Positions 1 to 8,444 of a stretch of 64,000 bases of DNA are shown here, in pieces. This DNA comes from Streptomyces niger. GTDB taxonomy: Bacteria; Actinomycetota; Actinomycetes; Streptomycetales; Streptomycetaceae. How positions within the stretch are numbered: the first letter of the stretch is position 1; each line of letters opens with the position of its first letter. Below the pieces are notes generated by a model that saw only the letters and a list, made by a program, of their open reading frames with translations, made no database searches and was not told where the DNA came from. Where the stretch lies: assembly GCF_000718305.1 (NCBI RefSeq), contig NZ_JOFQ01000002.1:310001-374000 (forward strand). Reading direction: 5' to 3'. A program made the translations under genes and the position numbers.

Positions 1-683
<683 letters not shown>

Positions 684-701
684 CCCTGACGGACCACACA
701 G

Positions 702-742
702 CGGCCGTGCGGTCCACCCCTCGCGGGTGGGCCGCACGGCCG
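702..742. terminator. hairpin terminator between mdh and the convergent gene
   Basis: An inverted repeat lies between two convergent stops. The 11-nt arm CGGCCGTGCGG plus CCACCC pairs with GGGTGG plus CCGCACGGCCG around a 5-nt loop, with one mismatch. It lacks a U tract, as is common in Streptomyces, and can act in both directions. Confidence 0.75.
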
Positions 743-777
743 TGCCGTGCCCCGGGGCCGACGGCCCGCGCGTGGAC

Positions 778-1446
778 TCACCGCTGAGCGGGCCCCCGCT
801 GCCGCTGGTCGGTCCGCAGATGACGGGGTTGCTGGTGCCGCTGCGCCAGTTCACGTGCCGACGAGGCCCGCTCCACGCGCAGCGAATGCACCCGTGTCGC
901 GTCGAGGCCCGAGCGCAGCCGGGCGGCGCTGCTCGTCGGCATGCGGCCGGCCCGCGCGGTGTCTGCTTGCAGCTGTGACCGCAGGGCGCTGACCCGCGCC
1001 ATATGGCTGCTCAGCTGCCCCGGTGTCATATCGGTCACAGACACGTGCGTGGCGGCCAGCACGGTGGCGGGATGGGCGGGAATGGGCACGGCACCGCTGC
1101 CCCTGCTGCGCCGGGGGTCGACACCGACCGAGCGGAGCGCCGCGGACTCGGCACGCCGGCGCTCGCCGTCGGACGGCCGCTGCCGTGCCGCCGGCCCTGA
1201 AGCGGCCCGGTAACGCCTCTCGGCCGGCGTCATGCGCGTGCGCCAGGTGACCGTCCCCGAGTACTCGTTCACGTAGACGTCGACCCTGGCGCGCGGTGAG
1301 CGCTCACGCGCCGCCGCTGTCCGCTCGCGCTCCGCCTTGGCGGGCTGCTCGGCCCGCTCACGTTCCTGCTGTCCGAGCCGGTTCCGGCGCGGCTGCTCGT
1401 CCGCGGGCCGGGGCCCGTGCTGTGGTGTGTGCACCCTGGGGTCCAT
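778..1446 (-). CDS. Arg-rich hypothetical protein, last gene of the T4SS-like minus-strand arm
   Basis: The product is a 222-residue protein that I do not recognise. It is very rich in Arg, Ala and Ser and contains charged stretches such as ERERAEQPAKAERERTAAARER that could form a helix. It has no signal peptide and no membrane segment. I chose the ATG at 1446 because GGAGG sits 8 bases upstream; the open frame extends further without a better start. It lies 91 bp downstream of the TPR-like gene on the same strand and is probably the last gene of that operon. Its composition suggests nucleic-acid or acidic-partner binding, but this is only a guess. Confidence 0.6.
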   Translation of the reverse strand: MDPRVHTPQHGPRPADEQPRRNRLGQQERERAEQPAKAERERTAAARERSPRARVDVYVNEYSGTVTWRTRMTPAERRYRAASGPAARQRPSDGERRRAESAALRSVGVDPRRSRGSGAVPIPAHPATVLAATHVSVTDMTPGQLSSHMARVSALRSQLQADTARAGRMPTSSAARLRSGLDATRVHSLRVERASSARELAQRHQQPRHLRTDQRQRGPAQR

Positions 1447-1537
1447 CGCCTGTCCTCCGCGGCAGCCCCGGCGGGTCGAGTTCACGGGAAGACGCGACGG
1501 CCGGGACGCCGCGCTGCCCGAGTTGCGGGTTCGTTGC

Positions 1538-2740
1538 CTATGCCGGTGGCTGTCCCGGGGGAGCGACATGCTGCGCGAGCCGGGTCAGCCTCTTCTGAGC
1601 CGCCTCGATCTTGTCCCCGTCCGCAGCGGCCGGGCCGCCGGGCCGGGCGAGTTCGATCCACGTATTGATCAGCTGCTGCCCGTAGACCAGGCCCTGCTGC
1701 GGGTCCCTGATGGACGACCAGGCCTTGGCCGCGCGCATGAACGTGTCGTAGGCGGTCGGGTCGTTCTGCTTGTACCGATGGTCGAAGACGTCGAGGTAGA
1801 TGGCCACGGACTTCACGCTGTCGTGCGCCAGGTAGGCGATGTGCGCGAAGAGCTCCTGCAGGTGCAGCACGTACGGGTGCCCGACGCCGAACTCCTGCAC
1901 CGCGGTGCTGAGCGCGCTGTTCGCCGTGGCCGCGGCGAACTCCAGGCGCCCGAGCTGGACGGCGTCATTGATGCGGGTGACGGCGTCCGCGAGCGCGGGA
2001 GGAATGCTGGGCGGCGCGGTGGCCCCCGGCCTGGGCGCCGGCTGCTGAGCCGGCACGCCGTGCCCCGCCGACGGTCCGTACGCGGCGGGCGCGGGCTGCG
2101 CGGGCTGCCCGGCGGCGGCCGTACGGGGATCGGCGACCGGCACGTGCTGAGCCGGCTCCGGTATCCGCTCCACCGGCTGTCCGGTGGGTGCCGCGCCCTG
2201 CTGCTCGATCTGCTGCGGATGCGGCCGCGCCTGCGTTTCGGGGGCCGGGGGCGGGGGTGGGGCCGGAGCGGGCGCCGGCATCTGCGCCTGCGCCTCTGCG
2301 GGAGCGGAGCTCTGCCCCTGCGCCTGCGGGGGAGCGGAGCTCTGCGCCTGTGCCTGCGGGGGAGCGGAGCTCTGCGCCTGCGCCTGCGGGGGAGCGGAGC
2401 TCTGCGCCGGTGCTGCTGTCGACGCCGCTGCCGGCGGTGCCACCTGCTCCGGCGCCCCGGCGAAGTGGCTGGAGCCGTCCGTCTGCACCTCGATCGGGGT
2501 GAGATAGCCACTGCGAGCGTCGTGCACCAAGGCCCGTACCGGGTGCCCGGTGGCCATGGCCAGCCGGTACAGGTAGTTGAGCACCGCATCGTGCAGCGCC
2601 TCGTCCCCGGCGGGGGACACGGGCATACCGCCGACCGTGCAGTCACCGTTCTCGGTGATCAGCACTTCGAACGGAGTCGGCGCCGGCTGCTGGCCTTGCT
2701 CAGCAGCCGGTTTCCGCTCACTGCGGCGGAATCTTGGCAT
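1538..2740 (-). CDS. TPR-like protein with Pro/Gln/Ala decapeptide repeats
   Basis: A 400-residue cytoplasmic protein of unknown function. Residues 1-95 form a compact domain that starts with FEVLITENGDCTVGG. Residues about 100-260 are a low-complexity linker containing four decapeptides of the type QSSAPPQAQA. Residues about 260-390 are helical, with spacing that resembles tetratricopeptide repeats (NSALSTAVQEFGVGHPYVLHL, FMRAAKAWSSI). There is no signal peptide. It sits in the minus-strand arm of the T4SS-like cluster, so it may be an adaptor or regulator of that apparatus. The start codon has only a weak ribosome-binding site. The TPR reading is by eye. Confidence 0.75.
   Translation of the reverse strand: MPRFRRSERKPAAEQGQQPAPTPFEVLITENGDCTVGGMPVSPAGDEALHDAVLNYLYRLAMATGHPVRALVHDARSGYLTPIEVQTDGSSHFAGAPEQVAPPAAASTAAPAQSSAPPQAQAQSSAPPQAQAQSSAPPQAQGQSSAPAEAQAQMPAPAPAPPPPPAPETQARPHPQQIEQQGAAPTGQPVERIPEPAQHVPVADPRTAAAGQPAQPAPAAYGPSAGHGVPAQQPAPRPGATAPPSIPPALADAVTRINDAVQLGRLEFAAATANSALSTAVQEFGVGHPYVLHLQELFAHIAYLAHDSVKSVAIYLDVFDHRYKQNDPTAYDTFMRAAKAWSSIRDPQQGLVYGQQLINTWIELARPGGPAAADGDKIEAAQKRLTRLAQHVAPPGQPPA
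2291..2410. repeat. four tandem copies of a 30-bp coding repeat
   Basis: The core GGAGCGGAGCTCTG recurs at 2301, 2331, 2361 and 2391, giving an exact 30-bp period. It encodes the QSSAPPQAQA decapeptides of the TPR-like protein. The copies are nearly identical at the DNA level, so copy number may vary between strains by slippage. Confidence 0.9.
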
Positions 2741-2800
2741 ATCGCACTCACTCAGGGTCTCGCCGTGGACATGAACTTCGAGCTGTCACTCAGCGGTTCA

Positions 2801-3979
2801 TCAGTGGCCCCGGCCACGGCCATTGTTGTTGTTCTGCTGGGGCAGCTGCCGCGGGCGCGCGGTGTTCTGCTGCGCGGCCGGCCCCTGCGCCGCGGTGTTC
2901 CCGCTGTTCTGCGCGTTCCCACGGGCAGAACGCTGGCGCGCCAGACCGGCAGCCGGATTCACCGCCTGCCCCGACGCACTGGTTTGCGTGCTCGATTGCG
3001 TACTCGACGCCGACTGAGCCTGCGTGCTTGGCGCTTGAGCACCCTGCCCGGGCAGCCCGGTGGTCGTGGCCTTGACTCCCCCCTTCATCTCCGCGAGTTG
3101 AGCTACGGACATGTTCTGTTGCGTGGCCGGGTTCTGCGTGACAGAACTGGCCGGACTCTGGGCTGAGTTCGGAGCGATCGCATTGGCGCGCTCACGCACG
3201 GCGGCGAGGTGGTACTCCTGGGCGATGCCCTGCAGCTCGACCCGGGCGAAAGGTGGCGCCAACTGCTCGTGCCCGTCGGGAATTTCAATCGGCAGTCTTT
3301 CACCGTTGACTTCGCGGCACGTCTGGTACCGCTCGTTCTGCAGCTGGTTGGCCGCGTCAATGTAGGGGCCGGCACCCGTCAGGCCGAACTCAGCCTTGAA
3401 CGTCCCGGACCTGGAGAGTTCGTACAGTGCATGGTTCTCCATCTTCACTCGGAAACTATCCGGGGTGTGAAGTTGGAGTTCGATGCGCTGACCGGATCCG
3501 GGGTGCTCCCAGGCGCTGTTGATGCCTTTGTAGACGGGATCGGTCCACGTGTTCTGCGCCTTTATTTCTTCGAACCCGCGGGCTCGCAGCTCCTGGAACG
3601 TTTCCTGTACGCCGCGCGTGTACGACTGGGCCTCGAAGAGCAGGGTGTACCGATTGAGATCCTTCATGTCGGCGAGAACATCCGCCGTGCTCTTTGCGAG
3701 GTCCTTGTCGAGCTCACGGGCGACTTTGCCACGCAGGGATTCCAGCGTTTTCAGCGAATAGTCGACTTCGGCCACCCCGTCGGACAGACGGTCGCCGGGG
3801 AGCTGGCTCCCCCGCTCGTTCGTCCGGTCACGGATCTCCCGCATCATGGTGTCAAAGGCAGGCCGCATAGCCTCGGCCTGCTGCCAGGCAGCCTGCACAA
3901 GTGCATCATCCGCGGCGGACAGCGTCAGATGCGCTTCGCCCTTCTCGGCGCTCCCCCGCCAACCGATCTGGTCGTTCAC
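2801..3979 (-). CDS. T4SS-linked protein with possible RelA/SpoT-like domain and Gln/Asn-rich tail
   Basis: A 392-residue protein without a signal peptide. Residues 1-100 are helical. Residues about 85-195 contain DLNRYT, then a YTRGVQETFQELRARG helix, then NTWTDPVYKGIN, and then ELQLHTPDSF followed by ENHALYELSR. The order D-x-x-R, Y-K-G, E-L-Q-L-H-T resembles the metal-binding Asp, substrate-stacking Tyr and catalytic Glu motifs of RelA/SpoT nucleotidyltransferases. That is my inference from motif order, not an alignment. Residues from about 260 are low-complexity Ser/Gln/Thr, ending in an Asn run and GRGRGH. The start overlaps the upstream gene by 4 bp (ATGA). It may be an effector of the secretion-like system. 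The gene is certain; its function is not. Confidence 0.7.
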   Translation of the reverse strand: MNDQIGWRGSAEKGEAHLTLSAADDALVQAAWQQAEAMRPAFDTMMREIRDRTNERGSQLPGDRLSDGVAEVDYSLKTLESLRGKVARELDKDLAKSTADVLADMKDLNRYTLLFEAQSYTRGVQETFQELRARGFEEIKAQNTWTDPVYKGINSAWEHPGSGQRIELQLHTPDSFRVKMENHALYELSRSGTFKAEFGLTGAGPYIDAANQLQNERYQTCREVNGERLPIEIPDGHEQLAPPFARVELQGIAQEYHLAAVRERANAIAPNSAQSPASSVTQNPATQQNMSVAQLAEMKGGVKATTTGLPGQGAQAPSTQAQSASSTQSSTQTSASGQAVNPAAGLARQRSARGNAQNSGNTAAQGPAAQQNTARPRQLPQQNNNNGRGRGH

Positions 3980-4485
3980 AGCGCTGTGGCACCCTGTACG
4001 CCGAGGAGCCTGAACAGAATGTCATCCGCTTCTCGCGCGGTGATGGGTACCAGCGGTGACGCGTCGTGCGGCCCCGCATTGTGGAAGTCGAAGATTGCCT
4101 CCGTGGGCACCCACGCCCTGCCTCGGCCGAACACCTCGTCGCGTCCGGTTTCCATGCTGTACTTGCGGCGTACGACACCGCGAGCGGTTTCGCTGGGCCG
4201 CTCGTCCGGTTCAGGCTCGTCGCGGTACACCGCCCAGTACAGGGCCCACCGCCCGCGGTCCGCCGCCAGCTCCACGGCGCGCTCGGACGGCACCGGCGTC
4301 AGTGCCTGCGACTTCGGTCCCCTCGACACCTTGTGGCTCGGTCCGGCCGGGTGCCATTCCCAGTCGAAGAAGGACAGGTATTCCCAGTCCTCGGTGACCA
4401 CAGGTCGCCGCCACAGAATTTCGATGGTGCGATGCACCCACGGCTCTTCATGGGCCTCGATGAAGTACTCGTATTCTGCCGTCAT
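3976..4485 (-). CDS. acidic hypothetical protein coupled to the RelA/SpoT-like gene
   Basis: A 169-residue, Trp-rich, cytoplasmic protein that I do not recognise. It begins MTAEYEYFIEAHEEPW and shows WEYLSFFDWEWHP and WALYWAVYRDEPEP further in. There is no signal peptide or membrane segment. I chose the ATG at 4485 because GGAGA lies 6 bases upstream; a second ATG at 4497 overlaps that site. Its stop overlaps the next start by 4 bp, so the two products are probably made in fixed ratio. A chaperone or immunity protein for the downstream gene would fit this arrangement, but nothing in the sequence proves it. Confidence 0.65.
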   Translation of the reverse strand: MTAEYEYFIEAHEEPWVHRTIEILWRRPVVTEDWEYLSFFDWEWHPAGPSHKVSRGPKSQALTPVPSERAVELAADRGRWALYWAVYRDEPEPDERPSETARGVVRRKYSMETGRDEVFGRGRAWVPTEAIFDFHNAGPHDASPLVPITAREADDILFRLLGVQGATAL

Positions 4486-4529
4486 TCTTTTCTCCATCGT
4501 CGTCGTGAAGTGAGTCGGAAAGCGGATTC

Positions 4530-5195
4530 TCAATCCTGCCCCGCCGAGGACGGTGGCGCGCTCGGGACGACCGCTGCCGGGACCGCGTCGACGCGGCTGA
4601 CCTGCCAGTCGCCCTTCGTGCTGGTGCGGACGAGCGTGACGAAGGCCTGTACCCGCGGGCCCACGCCCTTCCAGTCGTCGCGGCCGGTCGCCGTGCCGGA
4701 GACGGAGATCTGCCGGTGGGCCTTGGTGGGCGTGTCGGCCGGGGCGTCGCCGTCCACCTCCAGGTGGAGCTTCACCGTGGTCCACGCCTTGTGCTTCGCC
4801 CAGGTGTTCCACTCGTTGCCGGCCCCGGCCGCGGGCCGGTAGCTGCGCTCGTCCTTGGCCTTCTTACTGGTCAGGTACGGGATGGCGCGCAGGATCGCGT
4901 CGTGGGGGCTCACGTCGTACTTCGTGTCGTAGCTGTAGGCCACCAGTGCCCACGCCTTGGCCACGGCCGTCGCGTCGTGGCGGTCCGGCTTCGGCGGCTC
5001 GGGCACGTGCGCGTCGGGGCCGAGCGGCGAGGCCGACGGCAGCGGGGCCTTCTCGGCGAACGTGGGCTGCGTCGGCTTCACCTTCTGCTCGGGGCGTTCG
5101 AGACCGGGGAGCCCGCAGCCCGCCAGCGCGGCCAGGCTCACGGCCACGGCCGCGGCCAGGCCCGCCCGCCGCATCATGCCGGCGGCCGCCGTCAT
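4530..5195 (-). CDS. lipoprotein of the T4SS-like cluster
   Basis: A 221-residue predicted lipoprotein. A basic N-terminus and hydrophobic stretch end in the lipobox LAGC, followed by a Pro-rich linker. Residues about 75-205 form a folded domain that begins with ATAVAKAWALVAYSYDTKY and ends with a W-Q-V-S strand. The layout (entry helix, then curved sheet) recalls the NTF2-like extracellular domain of VirB8/TcpC-type conjugation proteins, but I cannot confirm it. I prefer the ATG at 5195 because GAGG lies 8 bases upstream; a GTG at 5204 overlaps that site. It would sit on the outer face of the membrane beside the wall hydrolase encoded upstream. Confidence 0.75.
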   Translation of the reverse strand: MTAAAGMMRRAGLAAAVAVSLAALAGCGLPGLERPEQKVKPTQPTFAEKAPLPSASPLGPDAHVPEPPKPDRHDATAVAKAWALVAYSYDTKYDVSPHDAILRAIPYLTSKKAKDERSYRPAAGAGNEWNTWAKHKAWTTVKLHLEVDGDAPADTPTKAHRQISVSGTATGRDDWKGVGPRVQAFVTLVRTSTKGDWQVSRVDAVPAAVVPSAPPSSAGQD

Positions 5196-5232
5196 GGTCT
5201 TCACCTCGAACCCCCGTTTCCCAGTGTCGCCG

Positions 5233-6258
5233 TCACTTCTTGAGCCCCAGCCACGGGGCCGGATCGACGTAGTTGCCGTTCACCTGCACCTCGAAGTGGC
5301 AGTGTGCACCCGTGGAGAAGCCCGTGGAACCCACCGCCCCCACCTGGTCACCAGTATTGAGCTCCTGCCCGACATGGACGTTGATGGCGGACATGTGGTT
5401 GTAGGTGGTCGACACCTTTTTGCCGTCCATCGTGCCGTGCGAGATCACCACGCGGTTGCCGTACCCCGTCGACCAGCCGGCGAAGGTCACCTTGCCCTTC
5501 AGCGCCGCGCGCATCGGGGTGCCCATCGGGGCCCCGAAGTCGATGCCGGTGTGGAGCTTGCGTACGTGCAGCGTCGGGTGCATGCGCATGCCGTAGGGCG
5601 AGGTGACCGGCGGGTTGCCGCGTACCGGCATCGCCATCTTCTGCCCGGCCGGAATCTCGGCGCCGCCGCCGGTGGCCTGCTCGTATTTGGCGATCAGCGA
5701 TTTGATGCGTGCGACGTAGGCCGTTGTCTCGTCGTACGGCGGCATGCCGCCGTATTTCTGGACCGCGCCGGGGCCGGCGTTATAGGCGGCCAGCGCCAGA
5801 TCCAGGACGTTCCCGCTTTTCGCGTACGGTTTGATCTGTTTCGCCAGCGCGCAGTCGTAACGCCCCTGGGCCATGATGGCGTCCCCCGCGTCGTACGGGG
5901 AAATGCTGCCGCTGTGGTCGTCGTCGCGGCCCCAGGTTTTCCAGGTGCCGGGCATGAACTGCGAGAGGCCTTCGGCGCCCACGGGTGATACGGCCTTTGG
6001 GTTCCAGCCCGATTCCGCCTCGATCTGCGCGGCGATCACGGCCGGTCCGATCTCGGGGCATTGTGCACCGGATTTGAGAACCCACGGCACGTATTCTGCC
6101 GGTACCTGCTTGCTGTTGAGAGATCCGTTGCCGCCGGTCGGCAGGTCTGGATCATCCTCGCCCCCACCGGCCATGCCCATGAACAGGACAACAGGTGCAA
6201 AAACCACAGCGACCGCACCGCCGATAGCCCATGCGACCGCGCCTCCGCCCCGTGACAT
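5233..6258 (-). CDS. bifunctional lytic transglycosylase / M23 peptidase (VirB1/TcpG-like wall hydrolase)
   Basis: A 341-residue membrane-anchored peptidoglycan hydrolase. An N-terminal membrane segment (about residues 9-30) is followed by a soluble lytic transglycosylase domain with the catalytic Glu in AQIEAESGWNPKAVS and the GLSQFMPGTW and AAYNAGPG motifs. The C-terminal 120 residues are an M23 (LytM) zinc peptidase with HTGIDFGAPMGTP and the HCHFEVQV metal motif. Such two-domain enzymes open the wall for Gram-positive type IV secretion systems. I chose the ATG at 6258 because it gives the membrane segment and has a G-rich ribosome-binding site; the frame is open further upstream. It is the first gene of the minus-strand arm. 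Confidence 0.92.
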   Translation of the reverse strand: MSRGGGAVAWAIGGAVAVVFAPVVLFMGMAGGGEDDPDLPTGGNGSLNSKQVPAEYVPWVLKSGAQCPEIGPAVIAAQIEAESGWNPKAVSPVGAEGLSQFMPGTWKTWGRDDDHSGSISPYDAGDAIMAQGRYDCALAKQIKPYAKSGNVLDLALAAYNAGPGAVQKYGGMPPYDETTAYVARIKSLIAKYEQATGGGAEIPAGQKMAMPVRGNPPVTSPYGMRMHPTLHVRKLHTGIDFGAPMGTPMRAALKGKVTFAGWSTGYGNRVVISHGTMDGKKVSTTYNHMSAINVHVGQELNTGDQVGAVGSTGFSTGAHCHFEVQVNGNYVDPAPWLGLKK

Positions 6259-6439
6259 GCATCCCCCCGTGCTTGCAGATCCCTGGGTAGCGCACACCTT
6301 AGCGCTGCTGGCATCATGCACCACGCGGGTATCGACTGAACCAACGTCATCCCGTTGCGCAACGCCGACTTGGGTGGCCAGTAAGCACCACGGCCGCCCG
6401 AATGGGTCGGAAAAGTTGGTTTTACGGGGGAGAAGAACG
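6259..6439. promoter_or_regulatory. divergent promoter region of the T4SS-like cluster
   Basis: This 181-bp non-coding gap separates the starts of the two divergent arms of the cluster, so both promoters probably lie here. It is less GC-rich than its surroundings near 6400-6440. I could not pick out convincing -35/-10 pairs. Confidence 0.5.
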
Positions 6440-6979
6440 GTGCGGGGGAATGTGGGAGAAGTGCCCTTCGGGCCCGAAATCTGGGTCCGTGGGCCAGTGG
6501 TCGGCGAGGGAGACGCCTCGTCCGCCGAACGCCAGGCTGCGCCCGAACAGCAGGCCACGCCGCAGCAGTTCTCCTGGGTGAACGTCCACGGCGGCGCCGG
6601 CGCCACCACGTTGGCCACCCTGTTCGGCGGTGCGGACGTCGGTCAGCGTTGGCCGGACCCGTCACGAGGCGAGCCCGCCACGCTCCTGCTCGTCGCGCGT
6701 ACGCACGCGGCGGGGCTGACCGGGGTGTCGCAGACGCTGGACCTGTTCCGTCGTGGTGAACAACCCACGGGGCTCCAGATCGGGGCGGTCGTGCTCGTCG
6801 CCGATGCTCCCGGACGACTGCCGCGCGAACTTCAGCAGCGGATCAAGATCTTGGGGTCCGCGGTGGCCGTGCACCGTGTGCCGTGGATCGCGGCTTGGCG
6901 CACCGGCGCGAAGCTCGATGGCTCGATCCCCCGTGAACTCCTGTCCCTGGCGCGCCTTGTCGGGCACTCCGTTCAGTAG
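6440..6979 (+). CDS. DUF6668-type P-loop protein of the T4SS-like cluster
   Basis: A 179-residue cytoplasmic protein. After about 45 polar residues it reads WVNVHGGAGATTLA, a P-loop-like motif similar to the start of ParA/MinD-type ATPases, and later AVVLVADAPGRLP and IPRELLSLARLVG. I recall this family as DUF6668, which occurs beside actinobacterial conjugation-like genes; that name is from memory. I chose the GTG at 6440 because GGGGGAG lies about 9 bases upstream. The domain is shorter than a full ParA. It may position or energise the membrane complex. Confidence 0.75.
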   Translation: MRGNVGEVPFGPEIWVRGPVVGEGDASSAERQAAPEQQATPQQFSWVNVHGGAGATTLATLFGGADVGQRWPDPSRGEPATLLLVARTHAAGLTGVSQTLDLFRRGEQPTGLQIGAVVLVADAPGRLPRELQQRIKILGSAVAVHRVPWIAAWRTGAKLDGSIPRELLSLARLVGHSVQ

Positions 6980-6992
6980 ATGTGAGGCAACT

Positions 6993-7235
6993 GTGACGAC
7001 ATTTCTGGCTGCGGGACCGCCTGCGAACGTGACGGGCCCCATCAACACCGTGATGGGCATGGTGGCCTGGGTGGCGACCGCGGCGGGTGTCATGGGGCTG
7101 CTGATCGTCGGGGCCAAGATGGCGCTGTCGATCCGCCAGGGCGAGGGGCAGGAGCACATGGTCCAGCTCGGCACCGTGCTCGGAGCCTGCGTCATCGCGG
7201 CCACCGCGGGCCCCATCGTGAACTTCATTCTTTAG
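6993..7235 (+). CDS. VirB2-like small membrane protein 1
   Basis: An 80-residue protein with two hydrophobic segments (about residues 20-40 and 55-78) separated by a short loop, ALSIRQGEGQEHM. This two-helix form fits VirB2/TrbC-type pilin subunits and similar small T4SS membrane proteins. It begins at a GTG with GAGG 5 bases upstream, 13 bp after the DUF6668-type gene. The second copy, at 7378, shares the loop motif R-x-GEG-x-EHM and the closing ATAGP-x-VNF. There is no cleavable signal peptide of the usual VirB2 type, so the pilin assignment is an inference from size and position. Confidence 0.75.
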   Translation: MTTFLAAGPPANVTGPINTVMGMVAWVATAAGVMGLLIVGAKMALSIRQGEGQEHMVQLGTVLGACVIAATAGPIVNFIL

Positions 7236-7377
7236 CAACCGAACTCACCCGTGAGCATGCGCGCTTGCTGGTGAGCTGTGAATGCGCGGGCGGGATATCG
7301 CATCTCGTACCCCGTCGACTCGAAGCACTCGTGGGCGCGGGCGCGCGTCCCGGAAAAAACGAAATAAGGAGAAAGCC

Positions 7378-7659
7378 GTGAAGATGACAGACGTGTACCG
7401 ATACCTGGCTGACGGGGGTGTCCCGCAGCCGAAGAGCGACGCCCCGCCGGAGCTCACCTCGAAGGTGGACACGGTGCTCGGCATCGTGGCCTGGGCGGGC
7501 ACCGCGGCGGGTGTGGCGGGTGTGCTCATCACCGGCGCCATGATGGCGATGTCGATGCGCCGGGGCGAGGGCTCCGAGCACATGGGACGCCTCGGAATGG
7601 TGCTGGGCGGCTGTGTCCTCGTCGCCACCGCCGGACCGCTGGTCAACTTCGTCTTCTGA
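7378..7659 (+). CDS. VirB2-like small membrane protein 2 (paralogue of the preceding gene)
   Basis: A 93-residue protein with a hydrophilic N-terminus of about 30 residues and then two membrane helices joined by the loop MSMRRGEGSEHMGRLG. It ends ATAGPLVNFVF, almost the same as its upstream neighbour, so the pair arose by tandem duplication. I chose the GTG at 7378 because AAGGAG lies 6 bases upstream; the frame extends to 7282 but without a site. The 142-bp gap before it holds no other gene and could carry an extra promoter or a regulatory hairpin. It probably forms part of the membrane or surface structure of the secretion-like system. Confidence 0.75.
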   Translation: MKMTDVYRYLADGGVPQPKSDAPPELTSKVDTVLGIVAWAGTAAGVAGVLITGAMMAMSMRRGEGSEHMGRLGMVLGGCVLVATAGPLVNFVF

Positions 7660-7681
7660 CGAAGCGAAAGGGAGTCAACCC

Positions 7682-8443
7682 ATGGGTAAGCGTTCCGGGG
7701 CCAGTGGCGAGTGGGAGAAGCCGTTCTGGCAGCAGCGAGGCTGGATCATCTCGGCGGTGTTCCTGCTCGCTGTGGTGGTACTTGCCGTCTTCGCGCTCGT
7801 GACACGCGGGGGCTCGGACCCGGCACCGAGTGACGATTCGCCGTCCCATGCCGCGCCGTCACCGACCAAGGACGGCGGTGGCGATGCCGGTGCCGATGGC
7901 CGTCCGGCCGGGTGCAAGACGGACGACAGTGATCAGGAGAAGCCGACGAAGGCGCCGGCCGACATGCTGTGGAAGAGCTACGGCAGTGTCCCGGTACCGG
8001 TCTCGGAGACCTATGGCCCGAAGAAGTTCGACGGCAACGTGTGGTCGTGCTACTCCCACAGCCCCATGGGCGCCGCCCTCGCGGTGAACGCCATCACGGA
8101 CAAGCTGCCGTATCCCGGGTGGCGTGACGTGGTGGAGAAGCAGTTCGTCCCCGGCGCCGCGCGCGACAAACTGATCAGCGAACGGGCCAAGGAGAAGGAC
8201 GACCCCCGTAACAGCACTGCGGAGTCCGGGGGCAACTTCTACGGGTTCTCCGTCCTGACGTACTCAAAGGAGCAGGCCACCGTCCAGATCCTGCTCAAGA
8301 TCGGTGACGAGTACGCCACGAGCTCTGTGTCACTGAAGTGGCTCGACGGGGACTGGAAGGTCGACGCGCAGCCGAACGGCTCCCCCTACAGCGGGTTCTC
8401 GCAGACGTCGGGTCCTGAGGGTTTCGTGAAGTGGGGCAAGTGA
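7682..8443 (+). CDS. VirB8-like bitopic membrane protein
   Basis: A 253-residue protein with one membrane helix near residues 20-40 (WIISAVFLLAVVVLAVFALV), a Pro/Ser/Asp-rich linker and an extracellular domain from about residue 85. The segment SPMGAALAVNAITDKLPYPGW and the closing VSLKWLDGDWKV resemble the NTF2-like fold of VirB8/TcpC proteins, which link the inner-membrane parts of a T4SS. The ATG at 7682 has GGAG 7 bases upstream. It ends one base before the VirB6-like gene, so the two are translated together. The fold assignment rests on topology and context. Confidence 0.75.
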   Translation: MGKRSGASGEWEKPFWQQRGWIISAVFLLAVVVLAVFALVTRGGSDPAPSDDSPSHAAPSPTKDGGGDAGADGRPAGCKTDDSDQEKPTKAPADMLWKSYGSVPVPVSETYGPKKFDGNVWSCYSHSPMGAALAVNAITDKLPYPGWRDVVEKQFVPGAARDKLISERAKEKDDPRNSTAESGGNFYGFSVLTYSKEQATVQILLKIGDEYATSSVSLKWLDGDWKVDAQPNGSPYSGFSQTSGPEGFVKWGK

Positions 8444-8444
8444 C

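Noticed and set aside
2291..2410. Possible CRISPR-like array
   Set aside because: The 30-bp units are directly adjacent with no spacers and encode decapeptides in frame in a coding region.
1337..3166. Open frame of 609 codons on the plus strand
   Set aside because: It is antisense to the TPR-like and RelA/SpoT-like genes and encodes repetitive Arg/Leu-rich sequence without any motif.
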